DNA of 64,000 nucleotides from Streptomyces sp. SLBN-118 (GCF_006715635.1 NZ_VFNP01000001.1:1860001-1924000), one strand, 5' to 3'. Counted from the first letter of the stretch, positions 43,727 to 53,529 are shown. The notes: generated from the letters alone by a model not told the origin. Made by a program: numbers and translations.

Positions 43727-44904
43727 GGCACCAGGTCTACCACCGTCACACCGTCCACTCCGCGCGCGTACGACGCGTCGGCCACGGCTCCGACCAGCCG
43801 GACATGCCCCCTCGTCGCCATCTCAGCACCCAGCGCCACCAGTTGGCGGACCTGCCGCGGATCCATGCAGCGGTCGAGTCCGTCGGCGAGCACCGTGAGC
43901 GCCTGGTATGCCGACGGGACCTCGTCAGCCTGTTCCATGGCCAGCACTCCCGGCCCGGTGAGCAGCACCAGCGCGAGGGCCAGATATCGCAACTCGCCCT
44001 CGCCGAGCCGCCCCACGGGGGTCCCGGCGCGCGCTCCGCCCCGGCCCAGCAGCGCCCGCACCGTCCCGTCGCCCAACTCCTCGACGGCCAGCTCCTCCAC
44101 CGTGCCCCCGCAGCCCACCCGGGCCGCCGCGACCAGCCGGGCGTGCCGGATGGCGCACTCGCTCCGCGTCCGGTGCAGCACCGCGGCGAGGTTGCCGCAG
44201 TCGCGCCGCAGCCGCCCCTCCCCCACCTCGACCGGCTCGCGCATCCGGTGCGGCTGCGGATCGCAGGCGAAGACCGACCTCAGCGCGACGACCACCTGCT
44301 CGGCGGCCGCCAGCACCTGCAACTGGCCCTGGGTCTTACCGGCCACGCGCAGCGGCAGCAGCGCGGTGCCGAGCCGGTCGTCCGGAAGCGGTGCGCGCGT
44401 GACCGTCGCCGCACCGGCCGTATGCCATGCCGCCTGCACCGTGGACCGTGCGGGATCGCGCAGCGCGCTCGTCAGCAGGATCCGTCCGCCGCCCGCCAAC
44501 CGTTCGCCGACGACGCGCAGTTCGGGCTCGGCCTGCACGGCGAGGTCGAGCTGTACGGGACCGGCCGGACCGTCGACCGTGCAGCCGATCCTGAATCCCC
44601 GCCGACCCTGCCCGTCGGCATCGGCCCGCTCCGGCACGCATGCCGAGGGATCGGGGAAGACGCTGTCGAGTTCCTCGCCCGCGCCGAGTCGCGCCAGTGC
44701 CTCGTACGCCTGCAGGGCACTCGATTTGCCGCTGCCGCTGGCGCCCGCGAAGAGCGTCAGCGGGCCGAGGGGGAAGTTCGCGCCCCGGTGGGCCCTGAAG
44801 GCGGAGAGCCGCAGTTCGGTGACGGTGGGGCGGGCGCTGTTCGCGCCGGTGGGCTGCGTGCGTTCGGGCGTGAGCGGGGGCCCGGCGGGGGAGGTGGCGT
44901 TCAT
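43723..44904 (-). CDS. RecF/SMC-like AAA ATPase
   Basis: The 393-residue P-loop protein of the ABC/SMC-like AAA_21 type has RLSAFRAHRGANFPLGPLTLFAGASGSGKSSALQAYEAL (Walker A about 54-62), a Q-loop-like region, a signature-type RLGEGELRYLALALVLL, and a Walker B-like GPGVLAMEQADEV. There is no coiled coil of SMC size. Such single ATPases act in DNA repair or as overcoming-lysogenization-type nucleases, but no nuclease domain is seen. ATG 44904 is where homology starts; the ribosome site is weak. It overlaps the MazG-like gene, with which it forms a small operon. Confidence 0.85.
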   Translation of the reverse strand: MNATSPAGPPLTPERTQPTGANSARPTVTELRLSAFRAHRGANFPLGPLTLFAGASGSGKSSALQAYEALARLGAGEELDSVFPDPSACVPERADADGQGRRGFRIGCTVDGPAGPVQLDLAVQAEPELRVVGERLAGGGRILLTSALRDPARSTVQAAWHTAGAATVTRAPLPDDRLGTALLPLRVAGKTQGQLQVLAAAEQVVVALRSVFACDPQPHRMREPVEVGEGRLRRDCGNLAAVLHRTRSECAIRHARLVAAARVGCGGTVEELAVEELGDGTVRALLGRGGARAGTPVGRLGEGELRYLALALVLLTGPGVLAMEQADEVPSAYQALTVLADGLDRCMDPRQVRQLVALGAEMATRGHVRLVGAVADASYARGVDGVTVVDLVP

Positions 44905-44959
44905 GATCGGGACGCTACGCAGCGCGCCTCGCGCGGAACCGTTCCTCTGGATGACCTTC

Positions 44960-45358
44960 CTACGAACGGGGGACCGCGGCCGCCGCGATCCCTTCGACCT
45001 CCGTGCCGATCGGGGCCAGCAGAAAGACGTTCCGGTCGACCCGGTGCATCCCGCTGCCGAGTCCGAAGACGACTCCGCTGCTGAAGTCCAGGATGCGCTT
45101 GGCGACTTCGGTGTCGGCGCCGGTGAGGTCGAGCAGCACCGGGATCTGGGCGACGAGGTATTCGGCGACCTCGCGCGCGTCGGCGAAGACCTGCACCCGC
45201 AGCACGACGAAACGCCGCTGCTCGGCCGCCGCATAATCCTGCGGGACGGTGCGGTGGTCGACTCGCGAGGGCCACTCGTTACGGCTGCGCAGTGGGACGA
45301 CCTGGGCCAGGCCCTCCCACTGCTCGTCGGTGACGTCGTACCTCTCGTACCTACTCAT
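44960..45358 (-). CDS. SepF-like cell-division protein
   Basis: The 132-residue protein has an N-terminal polar stretch (MSRYERYDVTDEQWEGLAQVVPLRSR) and a C-terminal SepF/DUF552 domain (VVLRVQVFADAREVAEYLVAQIPVLLDLTGADTEVAKRILDFSSGVVFGLGSGMHRVDRNVFLLAP), including the conserved D-F-x-S-G and G-x-(M/I)-x-R-V positions. SepF proteins bind FtsZ and membranes; Streptomyces carry extra paralogues (SflA/SflB) besides the one beside ftsZ, and this isolated copy looks like one of those. ATG 45358 is preferred over a start 20 codons upstream because of GAGGATGG. It may help polymerise or tether division filaments. Confidence 0.85.
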   Translation of the reverse strand: MSRYERYDVTDEQWEGLAQVVPLRSRNEWPSRVDHRTVPQDYAAAEQRRFVVLRVQVFADAREVAEYLVAQIPVLLDLTGADTEVAKRILDFSSGVVFGLGSGMHRVDRNVFLLAPIGTEVEGIAAAAVPRS

Positions 45359-45464
45359 GCGCCCATCCTCGCGCTCCTCACCCGTTCGGCCCAACAGCGA
45401 CACGGGCGAGTCGGCCATGGGTCGATGCGCGGGGGCCCGCCGTCCGGTCCATGCGGACGTCCGG

Positions 45465-45896
45465 TCAGCCCGTGGTGGGGTCGGGGACGAGGCCGGCGGC
45501 GATCAGGCCCGCGAAGACCGCGTCCCTCATGACCTCGACCGCGGAGAAGGGGCGGATCATCACGGTGAACTCCTTGATCAGGCCCGCCTCGTCGAACTGC
45601 AGGAGATCGATGCCGTGGACCTCCTTGCCGTTCACCACGGCCCGGAAGACAAGGATCTCCGAGGGGGTCTCGTCGCCGTCGGTGCTGGTCCGGGCCGTGC
45701 CCTGGAGCTGCCCGACGTAGCGGAAGTCCTCGAAGGTACGCAGCAGGACACCGAGGAGACCGAGCACCATCGGCCGCCCTTCGAAGGGGGTGAATTTCAC
45801 CGGGCTGTAGAAGCGGATGTCCTCGGTGAACAGGTCTTCCAATGCGCTGAGATCCCGCTTCTCCACGGCGGCGCGGAAGCGTCCGACAGTCTCCAT
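45465..45896 (-). CDS. SnoaL-like/NTF2-like protein
   Basis: The 143-residue single-domain protein has the cone-shaped SnoaL fold pattern: METVGRFRAAVEKRDLSALEDLFTEDIRFYSPVKFTPFEGRPMVLGLL and the strand pair FRAVVNGKEVHGIDLLQFDEAGLIKEFTVMIRP. Members are polyketide cyclases, isomerases or binding proteins; no catalytic identity can be claimed. It begins at ATG 45896 with GGAGGAATC and diverges from a PadR regulator, which is likely its repressor. Confidence 0.85.
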   Translation of the reverse strand: METVGRFRAAVEKRDLSALEDLFTEDIRFYSPVKFTPFEGRPMVLGLLGVLLRTFEDFRYVGQLQGTARTSTDGDETPSEILVFRAVVNGKEVHGIDLLQFDEAGLIKEFTVMIRPFSAVEVMRDAVFAGLIAAGLVPDPTTG

Positions 45897-46003
45897 GATT
45901 CCTCCTGTTGCCCCGATTCCGGCGGGGCCTGCTTACTCAAATATCTGACTAGTCACTTTCTTGGGTATCATGGGAACAGAGACCGAGGGAAGGGGCTGCC
46001 GCG

Positions 46004-46573
46004 ATGGCTTTGCGACATGCCGTACTGGCGGCGCTGCTGGACGGCGAACACAGCGGCTACCAGCTGGCCAAGGCGTTCGATGTCGGCGTGGCGAACTTCT
46101 GGCACGCCCTGCCCCAGCAGCTCTACGCCGAGCTGGCCCGGCTGGAGAAGGACGGGCTGGTCACGGGTCGGCAGGTGGTGCAGGAAACGCGGCCCAACAA
46201 GCGCCTGTTCAAGGTCACCGACGCGGGTCTCGCCGAGCTGGAGAAGTTCGCCGCGACCGCGTCCAAGCCCTCCTTCGTCCGCGACGACCTCCTCGTCAAG
46301 GTCCAGGCCTCCGACCGCATCGGGACCGGGCCGGTGATCGAACAGCTCGAAGAGCGCGCGTCCGTCGCAGCCGCCAAGATCGAGCTCTTCGGCAAGCTTC
46401 TGCGCAAGATGCGGGGCGACATGGACGAGGACGAATTCCTGCGCGGGGGCGAGCGGATCGGGCCGTATCTGACCTGTCTGCGCGGTCTGGCCTTCGAGGA
46501 GGACAACCGCACCTGGTGCCTGCGGATCGCGGCCGTTCTGCGCGAACGGCAGCCGGACCGCGCGCAGTTGTAG
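46004..46573 (+). CDS. PadR-family transcriptional regulator
   Basis: The 189-residue protein has an N-terminal PadR winged helix (ALRHAVLAALLDGEHSGYQLAKAFDVGVANFWHALPQQLYAELARLEKDGLVTGR, about 2-60) and a C-terminal helical PadR dimer domain (about 90-180). PadR proteins repress nearby genes and respond to small molecules. It diverges from the SnoaL-like gene; a perfect 10-bp TGACTAGTCA at 45946-45955 lies between the two and is a good operator candidate. The ribosome site is AGGGAAGGGG. Confidence 0.92.
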   Translation: MALRHAVLAALLDGEHSGYQLAKAFDVGVANFWHALPQQLYAELARLEKDGLVTGRQVVQETRPNKRLFKVTDAGLAELEKFAATASKPSFVRDDLLVKVQASDRIGTGPVIEQLEERASVAAAKIELFGKLLRKMRGDMDEDEFLRGGERIGPYLTCLRGLAFEEDNRTWCLRIAAVLRERQPDRAQL

Positions 46574-46588
46574 GTCGTAGGGGCTTGC

Positions 46589-47030
46589 CTAAATCGCGCG
46601 GCGTTCGAAGTCCAGGTCCCGCGCCGCACCCAGCGCCGTGGCCACCGCCCCCAGCAGCACCGCGTCCTCCCCGAGTGTGCTCGGCGCGACCTTCGGAGCA
46701 GTGGCGTAAGGGACTTGAGAGTGTCCTGCACGGTCCGCAGCAGCAGGTCCGCGCTGTGGCCGACACCTCCGCCGAGCACGACGAGATCGGGATCGAGGAC
46801 CGCGGCCACCGCGGCGACGGTGTGGGCGAGCCGTTCGCCCTCCTGACGGACCACCTTGACCACCGCGGGGTTGTCGCGGCGTGCCGCCTCGAAGACGTCC
46901 TTCGCGGTCAGCGGTCCCGTCATGCCGAGCGCGCGGGCGGCCTCGACGACGGCCTCGCCCGAGACGGCGTCCCGGACTACCGCGCCCGGCAGGACAGCGG
47001 TACCGGTCCGCGCGACAGCGGCACGGAACC
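46589..47030 (-). pseudogene. ROK-family protein, C-terminal half with frameshift
   Basis: From about 47030 the minus strand reads AVVEAARALGMTGPLTAKDVFEAARRDNPAVVKVVRQEGERLAHTVAAVAAVLDPDLVVLGGGVGHSADLLLRTVQDTLKSLTPL. Near 46705 the frame breaks and the homology continues in another frame as PKVAPSTLGEDAVLLGAVATALGAARDLDFERRAI to a TAG at 46589. This is the C-terminal half of a ROK kinase/repressor: the VLGGG motif is kept, but the ATP-binding and zinc parts are lost. With the N-terminus missing and a frameshift, it is a pseudogene. Confidence 0.8.
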
Positions 47031-47119
47031 GGTCACGGCCTGAGGCCCGACGGCCTGGGCAGGAACGTGTCGGCACCGCGGGACGGAACCTCGCCCCGCG
47101 GTGCCGCCCGCGTTGCCTG

Positions 47120-49294
47120 TCAGGCGGTGTTGACCGTGACGTCGTCGACGATGAAGTCGGTTCGCAGGGAGGCGTCCTCGTTGCAGAGCAGCTTGATCGT
47201 CACTGTGTGTCCCCGGTAGGCGGAGAGGTCGTAGGAGCGGTAGACGTAGCTGCTGTTGGCGTTCACGTTGGACAGGGTTCCCAGCGTGGTGGTGGTGGTG
47301 CCGTCGACGACCTGCACCTTGAGCGTGTCATACGCCACCTGGTCGGTCTCGAGGGTGCCGATGCGGCTGTAGTACCCCAACCACGCCTGGTTCACGTTGC
47401 TCGGGATGGTGACCTGCTGGGACATCGTCTCCGTTTCGGTCGCTCCATAGCCGCCGAACCAGGCGTAGTTGGAACCGGTGTTGGCCGGGTACGTCGACCA
47501 GTTGCCGACGAACGACCCACCCATCGTGGCTGTCCAGTTCCAACCGGCCGTGCCGGTCTGGCCGCCAGACGTGTTGGCCTCGAAGCTGGAGTTGAGTAGG
47601 CTGGCCCGGTAATCGATGGTGTGCCAGTAGACCCAGTTGCGGGTATTGTTCGACGTGTCCAGCCCGGCGCTGGGGCGGTCGTTCTTGAAGTACCCGCCGA
47701 AGCTCGACTCCCTGTGATTCAGTAGCAGGTTGATCGTGCTCGCCTTTCCACCGTCGACCTGGTTCCACAGGTCGATCAGGGAGCCGGCCACGCGGCCTTC
47801 CACCGCGTCGCCGTTCTGCCAGTTGGTGATGGAGACCGGCTGGCCGGAGTCGAACCAGGTGGAGTTCATCATGTTGACCGAGGAGCCGCTGGGCCAGACG
47901 AACTGGTTGTCGCCCTTGACGTTGCCGGCGGCAGCGTTGGCGAACCCCTCGGTCCAGGCGCACGAGGTGTTCAGAGCCCCCCAGATCAGGTGACCGGCGC
48001 AATTTGCGTTGGGCCACCACCAGGTGTACAGGTGGTGCATCAGAGCGTGAGCGGATTCGTGGACCACGAGGTGCTCTGAGTCGGGGTCATTGTCCCGCAG
48101 TCTTATGTAACTGGCGGCTGCGTTGGCCCCGGGGAAGTAGTAGCCGCCGTCAGCGTTGCCGGCCCACCATTGGGCTGTGATCTTGCTGCAGTTGCTGGTC
48201 TCGTGGGAGGTCCAGCAACTGGTGTTGGAGCCGCGCCACCACCAGGTCAGGTTGAGGGTGTCGAAGGTGTGCCAGGCGCGCATCTGGGCTGCCGTCGGCG
48301 CCGTCCAGCCGAGATTCCGGTTGGTGGTGACGTTGTAGACCGCAGGCGTGGTGGTCGAGTACACCGACCCGCTGCCGTTGGTCACCTGCCAGAGCGCACT
48401 CTCCGACCGGAACTCCACGAAGAGCAGGTACATCGAGTCGACCGGCAGGGTGAAGCAGAGGTTGTAGGCGCCGGAGTTGTCGGTCAGGCCACTGGCGTAG
48501 ACCTGCTGCGCGGCATTCGCGGTGGTCTTCCCCCACAGCTTCACGGTGAGGTTGCGGCCGCCCAGCCACGTCCCCGCCTGGTTGGTGAAGTTGAAGCCGC
48601 CGCTCACGCAGACCTGCTGGCCGGCGACCTGGGCAACCACGCCGGTGCCTCCGCCGGTCCGCGGAACCTTCGCGAACTTCTTGCTCACCGAGGCCGCCGT
48701 CGAGCGCCGCTCGCCCGAACGCCCCGGGAGCGAGGTGATGTCCACCCCTGAGCGGGACACCTCCTCGCCCGGTTTGTTCGTGCCGACGGTGAGCAGCACC
48801 GAACCGTGGGCTTCCCGCTCCGGCGACGGCGAGTCGGCGTCGGTGAGGTTGGCCTCGATCTGGGCGGGCCCCTCCGCCGTGGCGCGGACATGCAGGGTGA
48901 AGGTGCGCTTGTTGGTGTCGAGGGCCACCACGCCCTTGGCGTCCAGCCACGGGCCTACCTGCTTGGGCGCGCTCAGAGGGGAACCCTCGGTGATGAGCTG
49001 GAGGGTGTCGGGCACCCGGACGGTCAGTCGGGCGTGTGCGACGTGGACCTGGGAACGGAGGCTGACCCGGAGGGCCACCGTCTCACCCTTGACTGGGAGC
49101 TTGTCCAGCTTCACATCGACCGCGACACAACTGGACGGGGTCTCCGACCGAGGGCTGCTCGGGACGGTAAGCGTACATTTCGGGCTCGTGGCCTGAGGGA
49201 CGGCTGCCGCCGTCGACGCGAGCCCACCGGATATGAGGACGGCCGCCGCGCCGATAGCGACGGCCCATCGTCTGGGTCTGAACTTGGGGATCAT
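47120..49294 (-). CDS. Secreted zinc metallopeptidase with C-terminal beta domain
   Basis: The 724-residue exported protein has a signal peptide (about 1-36: [23 protein letters not shown]). It then has an N-terminal beta-sandwich stretch (about 40-180), a short Cys-containing domain, a catalytic domain with HESAH (412-416) and downstream [11 protein letters not shown] (Glu ligand), making it a gluzincin, and a C-terminal jelly-roll like domain (about 560-724; [30 protein letters not shown]). Many Trp, Asn and Ser residues and few Lys fit a secreted enzyme. The peptidase family is not recognised beyond that. ATG 49294 follows GGAGGACC. It is divergent from the collagenase, separated by an AT-rich, gene-free stretch. 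Confidence 0.82.
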   Translation of the reverse strand: MIPKFRPRRWAVAIGAAAVLISGGLASTAAAVPQATSPKCTLTVPSSPRSETPSSCVAVDVKLDKLPVKGETVALRVSLRSQVHVAHARLTVRVPDTLQLITEGSPLSAPKQVGPWLDAKGVVALDTNKRTFTLHVRATAEGPAQIEANLTDADSPSPEREAHGSVLLTVGTNKPGEEVSRSGVDITSLPGRSGERRSTAASVSKKFAKVPRTGGGTGVVAQVAGQQVCVSGGFNFTNQAGTWLGGRNLTVKLWGKTTANAAQQVYASGLTDNSGAYNLCFTLPVDSMYLLFVEFRSESALWQVTNGSGSVYSTTTPAVYNVTTNRNLGWTAPTAAQMRAWHTFDTLNLTWWWRGSNTSCWTSHETSNCSKITAQWWAGNADGGYYFPGANAAASYIRLRDNDPDSEHLVVHESAHALMHHLYTWWWPNANCAGHLIWGALNTSCAWTEGFANAAAGNVKGDNQFVWPSGSSVNMMNSTWFDSGQPVSITNWQNGDAVEGRVAGSLIDLWNQVDGGKASTINLLLNHRESSFGGYFKNDRPSAGLDTSNNTRNWVYWHTIDYRASLLNSSFEANTSGGQTGTAGWNWTATMGGSFVGNWSTYPANTGSNYAWFGGYGATETETMSQQVTIPSNVNQAWLGYYSRIGTLETDQVAYDTLKVQVVDGTTTTTLGTLSNVNANSSYVYRSYDLSAYRGHTVTIKLLCNEDASLRTDFIVDDVTVNTA

Positions 49295-49954
49295 TGTGGT
49301 CCTCCGCTGCGAGGGGAGTTCCTGGCAGGGCTGGCCAGGAGGTTGGCACAGCATGGAGGCAACATAATCGAGTGTGCAATATCACATCACACGTAATTTT
49401 GGGTGGGTAATCCAGCACACACTGTGAACACGAGCCTCGCCGGCCACCGGCGGGATGGAGGGGCCGGTCGGGCCACGCCGGATCCGGATCCGGGCCAGCG
49501 ACATGTGGCGAGCCCATGCCGTGCACACACAGTTGGCCTCGTCGGCGTACACGATGAACGCCTGGGACATCGTCGACGAGGTGTTCAGCGGTGCGGTTCA
49601 GGGCGCACGGAGGGGCCGAGCCGGCCGCTCCGCAGGGCGAGCATGGCCGTCCCCTGACGGCCGCCCCGCTACCACCAGCCCCGCAAAGTCACCACCGCCT
49701 GGCGCAGTCGAGGTGAAGGCGCCCTGAAAGCCAAGCGCATAGAGGGCTCAGGCGAGCCCAAGTGGCCTGCTCTACAGCATCCCTGACGAGACGTCAGTTT
49801 TAATATCGCCCACGAGGCTTCCATTGCCATGTGAACTGTGAAATTGTACCTTCGCAGTTTCCGTGGGCATGACAGCTATGGGAATGCCCAACTCCCGCTG
49901 TCACCACGGTCCGCGGACCCCCACACCGCCGACCGGCCTGGAGGCCACACCCTC
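49295..49954. other. 660-bp intergenic region between two metallopeptidase genes
   Basis: No convincing gene was found. Two AT-rich islands stand out against the GC-rich background: 49355-49410 before the left gene and 49795-49860 before the collagenase gene. These are probably the promoter regions of the two divergent genes. The middle part (49420-49750) contains short open frames without coding character, one of which (minus strand, 49382-49570) has a slight transposase-like look but no confirmable homology. Confidence 0.5.
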
Positions 49955-51922
49955 ATGCGCAGTTCCCCCACAACACGACAGTTCGCTCGCCTACTGATAG
50001 GCGCGCTGATCGCCTGCCTGGGTCTCACCCTGCTCACCCCCACCGGGCAGGCCACCCCGGCCGGGGCCAAGGACCTCAAACCGAGGTCGGCCCCCGCCCC
50101 GCAGCCGGCCACCCCCACCTCGGATGCCACCGCGCTCGCCCCCGACACCGCGCGAGCGATGAAGCCGACCATGCCCGTGGCCGACCGTCCACCGCTCCGC
50201 AGTATCAAGGATGCTGTCCGGCGCACCAAGAAGGCACCGAAGGCCGCGGCGGACTGCCGGGTCAGCGACTTCACCTCGAAGACCGGCAGCGCCCTGATCG
50301 AGCAGATCAAGGACGCGGAAACCACCTGCATCAACACGTTCTTCAACGTGACCGGTTCGAACGCCAAAGATCTCTTCCGTGAGGAACAGATGGTCACGGT
50401 GGCGGACGCGCTGCGCGATACAGCGGCCAACTACCCTGGCAACAACAGCACTTCGGCCGCCCAGGTGGTGCTCTACCTGCGTGCCGGGTACTACGTGCAG
50501 TGGAATCAGCCGGAAACCGTCGGCGACTACGGCCCGGCGCTGAAGAGCGCCATCCAGGGCGGCCTGGATGCCTTCTACGCCTCACCCCGCGCCTTCGACG
50601 TCAACGACGGCAACGGCGCCGTCCTGTCCGAGACGGTCACCCTGGTCGACAGCTCCGGGGAGAACGCCCGCTTCCTCAGCGTGGTCAAGCGCCTGCTCAC
50701 CGGCTACGACTCCTCGTACGACAGCTCCTGGTCGATGGTCGCGGCGGTCAACAACACCTACACCATCCTGTTCCGCGGCCACCAGCTTCCGGACTTCGTG
50801 TCCGCCGTGCAGGCCGATCCGACCATCCTCACCGTGCTGCGCGACTTCGCCGTCGCCCACGACGCCCTGCTCGGCACCGACAAGGCCTACCTGACCAGCA
50901 ACGCCGGGCGTGAGCTGGGACGCTTCCTGCAGCACGCGGCGCTCCAGCCCACCGTCAGCCCGCTGGCCAGGCAACTGCTCGACCGCAGCGAGATCACCGG
51001 GCGCACCGCCCCGCTCTGGATCGGCGTGGCCGAGATGACGGACGAGTACGACAAGGCCAACTGCTCGTCCTACGGCACCTGCGACCTGCAGGACCGGGTG
51101 CGCGAAGCCGTCCTGAAGGTCAAGCACACCTGCGGTCCGAGCCTGACGATCCTCGCCCAGCAGATGACCGACACCGAGCTGTCGGCCAGCTGCGACAGCC
51201 TCCTCAAGCAGGACGCCTACTTCCACGGCATCGTCAAGGACAACGGGCCGGTCAAGGACGACAACAACACCACCCTCGAAGTGGTCGCCTTCGACTCCAG
51301 CACCGACTACAAGACCTACGCCGGGGTCCTCTACGGCATCTCCACGGACAACGGCGGCATGTACCTCGAGGGCGACCCGGCCAAGGCCGGGAACCAGCCG
51401 CGCTTCATCGCCTACGAGGCGGAGTGGCTGCGCCCCGACTTCCAGATCTGGAACCTCAACCACGAGTACACCCACTACCTCGACGGCCGCTTCGACATGT
51501 ACGGCGACTTCGCAGCGGGGACGACCACCCCGACCGTGGTGTGGGTGGAGGGCTTCGCCGAGTACATCTCCTACTCGTACCGAAACGTCACCTACGACAA
51601 GGCGATCACCGAGGCGGGCAAGAACACCTACAAACTCAGCCAGCTCGTCGACACCACGTACGACAACTCCGACACCACCCGGATCTACCAGTGGGGCTAC
51701 CTGGCCATCCGCTACCTGATCCAGTCCCACCCCCAGGACGTGACCACCCTGCTCGGCCACTACCGCACCGGCGACTGGAACGCCGCCCGCACCCTGCTCA
51801 CCAGCACCATCGGCACCAACTACGACGCCGACTTCGCAAGCTGGCTGAGCAAGTGCGCCGCCGGCGACTGCGACGCTGCCAAGAAAGCGGTAACAGTGGT
51901 GACGGTCAGCAACGAGTACTGA
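49955..51922 (+). CDS. Secreted collagenase (M9-family metallopeptidase)
   Basis: The 655-residue exported protein has a signal peptide (about 1-37; FARLLIGALIACLGLTLLTPTGQA) and a proline-rich pro-segment. It then has the bacterial collagenase activator-like helical region (about 90-380) and the catalytic domain with HEYTH (503-507) and WVEGFAEYISY (E532 as third zinc ligand). It should cut collagen or gelatin-like chains. It has no PKD or collagen-binding domain at the C-terminus, so it is a short form compared with clostridial ColH/ColG. ATG 49955 follows GGAGG; an in-frame upstream start at 49838 lacks one. A hairpin terminator follows the stop. Confidence 0.9.
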   Translation: MRSSPTTRQFARLLIGALIACLGLTLLTPTGQATPAGAKDLKPRSAPAPQPATPTSDATALAPDTARAMKPTMPVADRPPLRSIKDAVRRTKKAPKAAADCRVSDFTSKTGSALIEQIKDAETTCINTFFNVTGSNAKDLFREEQMVTVADALRDTAANYPGNNSTSAAQVVLYLRAGYYVQWNQPETVGDYGPALKSAIQGGLDAFYASPRAFDVNDGNGAVLSETVTLVDSSGENARFLSVVKRLLTGYDSSYDSSWSMVAAVNNTYTILFRGHQLPDFVSAVQADPTILTVLRDFAVAHDALLGTDKAYLTSNAGRELGRFLQHAALQPTVSPLARQLLDRSEITGRTAPLWIGVAEMTDEYDKANCSSYGTCDLQDRVREAVLKVKHTCGPSLTILAQQMTDTELSASCDSLLKQDAYFHGIVKDNGPVKDDNNTTLEVVAFDSSTDYKTYAGVLYGISTDNGGMYLEGDPAKAGNQPRFIAYEAEWLRPDFQIWNLNHEYTHYLDGRFDMYGDFAAGTTTPTVVWVEGFAEYISYSYRNVTYDKAITEAGKNTYKLSQLVDTTYDNSDTTRIYQWGYLAIRYLIQSHPQDVTTLLGHYRTGDWNAARTLLTSTIGTNYDADFASWLSKCAAGDCDAAKKAVTVVTVSNEY

Positions 51923-51934
51923 CACAGGCGATCC

Positions 51935-51969
51935 CGGTGCCCCATCCGCAACAGGCGGGTGGGGCACCG
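51935..51969 (+). terminator. Terminator hairpin of the collagenase gene
   Basis: CGGTGCCCCA and TGGGGCACCG form a perfect 10-bp stem with a 15-base loop, 13 bases after the collagenase stop. The loop contains a further CCG/CGG pair. No U-tract is present, as is usual here. Confidence 0.75.
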
Positions 51970-52222
51970 GTCCGCTCAGCCGCCGCAAAAGGCCGTCTCT
52001 GCCCTGCCCACACCCGTCGCAGCCGTTCTAGCCACACATCGCAGGCGTCGGGGCGCATCCGTGTCCGGCCCGGCAGACCAGAGCAGACCTGATTGCCGCC
52101 CGATCACACAGCAGGACGCCCCGCGCGGTGCAATTGCCCGTTCCTCCAATGGCACAGCACCTGCCATGGAGAATCGACTGATCTATTGCAAATGAGAGGA
52201 GAATCGCCATACCGTATTGCAC

Positions 52223-52618
52223 ATGCAGTCCTACACCATCGGACAGGCGGCACGTCTGCTCGGCGTCAGTCCCGACACCGCGCGCCGCTGGGCGGATGCC
52301 GGCCGGATCGCGACCCACCGCGACGACGGCGGCCGCCGCCTCATCGACGGCCGCGATCTGGCCGCCTTCTCCGTCGAGGTCGCCCAAGGCGGCATCGGCG
52401 AGGAGGACTCCTGCTACACCTCCGCCCGCAACGCCTTCCCCGGCATCGTCACCGCCGTAAAGCTCGGCGACGTAGCCGCGCAGGTCGAGATCCAGGCAGG
52501 CCCGCACAGGCTCGTCTCACTCCTGACCCGCGAGGCCGTGGAGGAACTGGGGCTGGAGGTCGGCATGCAAGCCACCGCCCGCGTGAAGTCGACCAGCGTG
52601 CACATCGACCGCACCTGA
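52223..52618 (+). CDS. MerR-type HTH-TOBE protein (molybdate-responsive regulator/molbindin)
   Basis: The 131-residue protein has an excisionase/MerR-like helix-turn-helix (YTIGQAARLLGVSPDTARRWADAGRIATHRDDGGRRLIDGRDLAAF, about 3-50) joined to a TOBE/Mop domain (SARNAFPGIVTAVKLGDVAAQVEIQAGPHRLVSLLTREAVEELGLEVGMQATARVKSTSVHI). The Mop part binds molybdate oxyanion, so it acts as a Mo sensor controlling the transport genes that follow. ATG 52223 is used; a TTG two codons earlier is also possible, and GAGAGGAG lies about 20 bases upstream. The motif TATTGCA-N-ATG occurs twice, 31 bases apart (52184-52194 and 52215-52225), and may be its own operator. Confidence 0.88.
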   Translation: MQSYTIGQAARLLGVSPDTARRWADAGRIATHRDDGGRRLIDGRDLAAFSVEVAQGGIGEEDSCYTSARNAFPGIVTAVKLGDVAAQVEIQAGPHRLVSLLTREAVEELGLEVGMQATARVKSTSVHIDRT

Positions 52619-52719
52619 ACCCTCGGGCACCCAAGCGGCGTCGCCCGTCACCGGCGCGGCTCACCACCATCCGCTCGGACGGCACCAGCCGACCGCATCC
52701 CCAGGGAGTTCCACCCTCC

Positions 52720-53529
52720 ATGTCCCTCACGTTCACCAGACGCCGCGCCGCCGCTGCGGTCCTGACTGCTGCGCTCCTCGTTCCGCTCTCGGCATGCGGC
52801 AACGACGACTCCGAGAAGGACACCGGCAGCGCGAAGGCCAGCGGGGCGGCCACCGGTGCTCCCCAGGCCAACTTGACGGTGCTGGCAGCAGTTTCGCTGA
52901 CCGACGTGTTCAAGAAGGCCGGCGCGGCGTACGAGAAGAAGAACCCGGGCACGAAGATCACGTTCGCCTTCGCCGGCTCCCAGGAACTTGTCGCCCAGGT
53001 CAAGCAGGGTGCCCCGGCCGACGCCCTGGTCACCGCCGACACCAAGAGCATGAACGGCGTGAAGGCGGACGCCGCCACCTCGACCGTCATCGCCAGGAAC
53101 CGCCTCGTCATCGCGACCGTCCAGGGCAACCCGCACAAGGTCGACGAACTGAAGGACCTCGCGGATTCGAAGCTGAAGGTTGTGCTCGCCGCCCCCGAGG
53201 TGCCGGCCGGCAAGTACAGCAAGAAGGTCCTCGACGCCCAGAAGATCGCCGTAAAGCCCGTCTCGCAGGAGCCGAACGTCCGGGCGGTACTGAGCAAGGT
53301 CGAGCTCGGCGAGGCCGACGCGGGTCTCGTCTACAAGACGGACGCCGAAGCGGCCCCCGACAAGGTCGACGCCGTCGAGATCCCCGACGCGCAGAACGCC
53401 ATCGCCGAATACCCGGCCGCCGCGCTGAAGCAGTCCAAGAACGCCGAGGCCGCCGCCGCGTTCGTTGCGTGGCTGTCCACGCCCGAGGCGCAGAAGATCC
53501 TCCAGGACGCGGGATTCCAGAAGCCGTAG
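52720..53529 (+). CDS. modA: Molybdate-binding lipoprotein ModA
   Basis: The 269-residue lipoprotein has a basic N-terminus, hydrophobic segment and lipobox LSAC (C26 lipidated). The mature part is a periplasmic-binding fold with the ModA pattern NLTVLAAVSLTDVFKKAGAAYEKKNPGTKITFAFAGSQELVAQVKQGAPADALVTAD, then ARNRLVIATVQGNP, and EADAGLVYKTDAEAA. The AVSLTDV and AGSQEL stretches carry the serines and alanines that bind molybdate or tungstate. It delivers the oxyanion to the ModBC transporter encoded next. ATG 52720 follows CAGGGAG. A strong hairpin separates it from modBC, so more ModA than permease may be made. Confidence 0.95.
   Translation: MSLTFTRRRAAAAVLTAALLVPLSACGNDDSEKDTGSAKASGAATGAPQANLTVLAAVSLTDVFKKAGAAYEKKNPGTKITFAFAGSQELVAQVKQGAPADALVTADTKSMNGVKADAATSTVIARNRLVIATVQGNPHKVDELKDLADSKLKVVLAAPEVPAGKYSKKVLDAQKIAVKPVSQEPNVRAVLSKVELGEADAGLVYKTDAEAAPDKVDAVEIPDAQNAIAEYPAAALKQSKNAEAAAAFVAWLSTPEAQKILQDAGFQKP

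Noticed and set aside
49382..49570. Minus-strand frame with a faint IS630-transposase look (YADEAN... segment)
   Set aside because: Only a few residues match; no continuation or terminal repeats, so no element is called.
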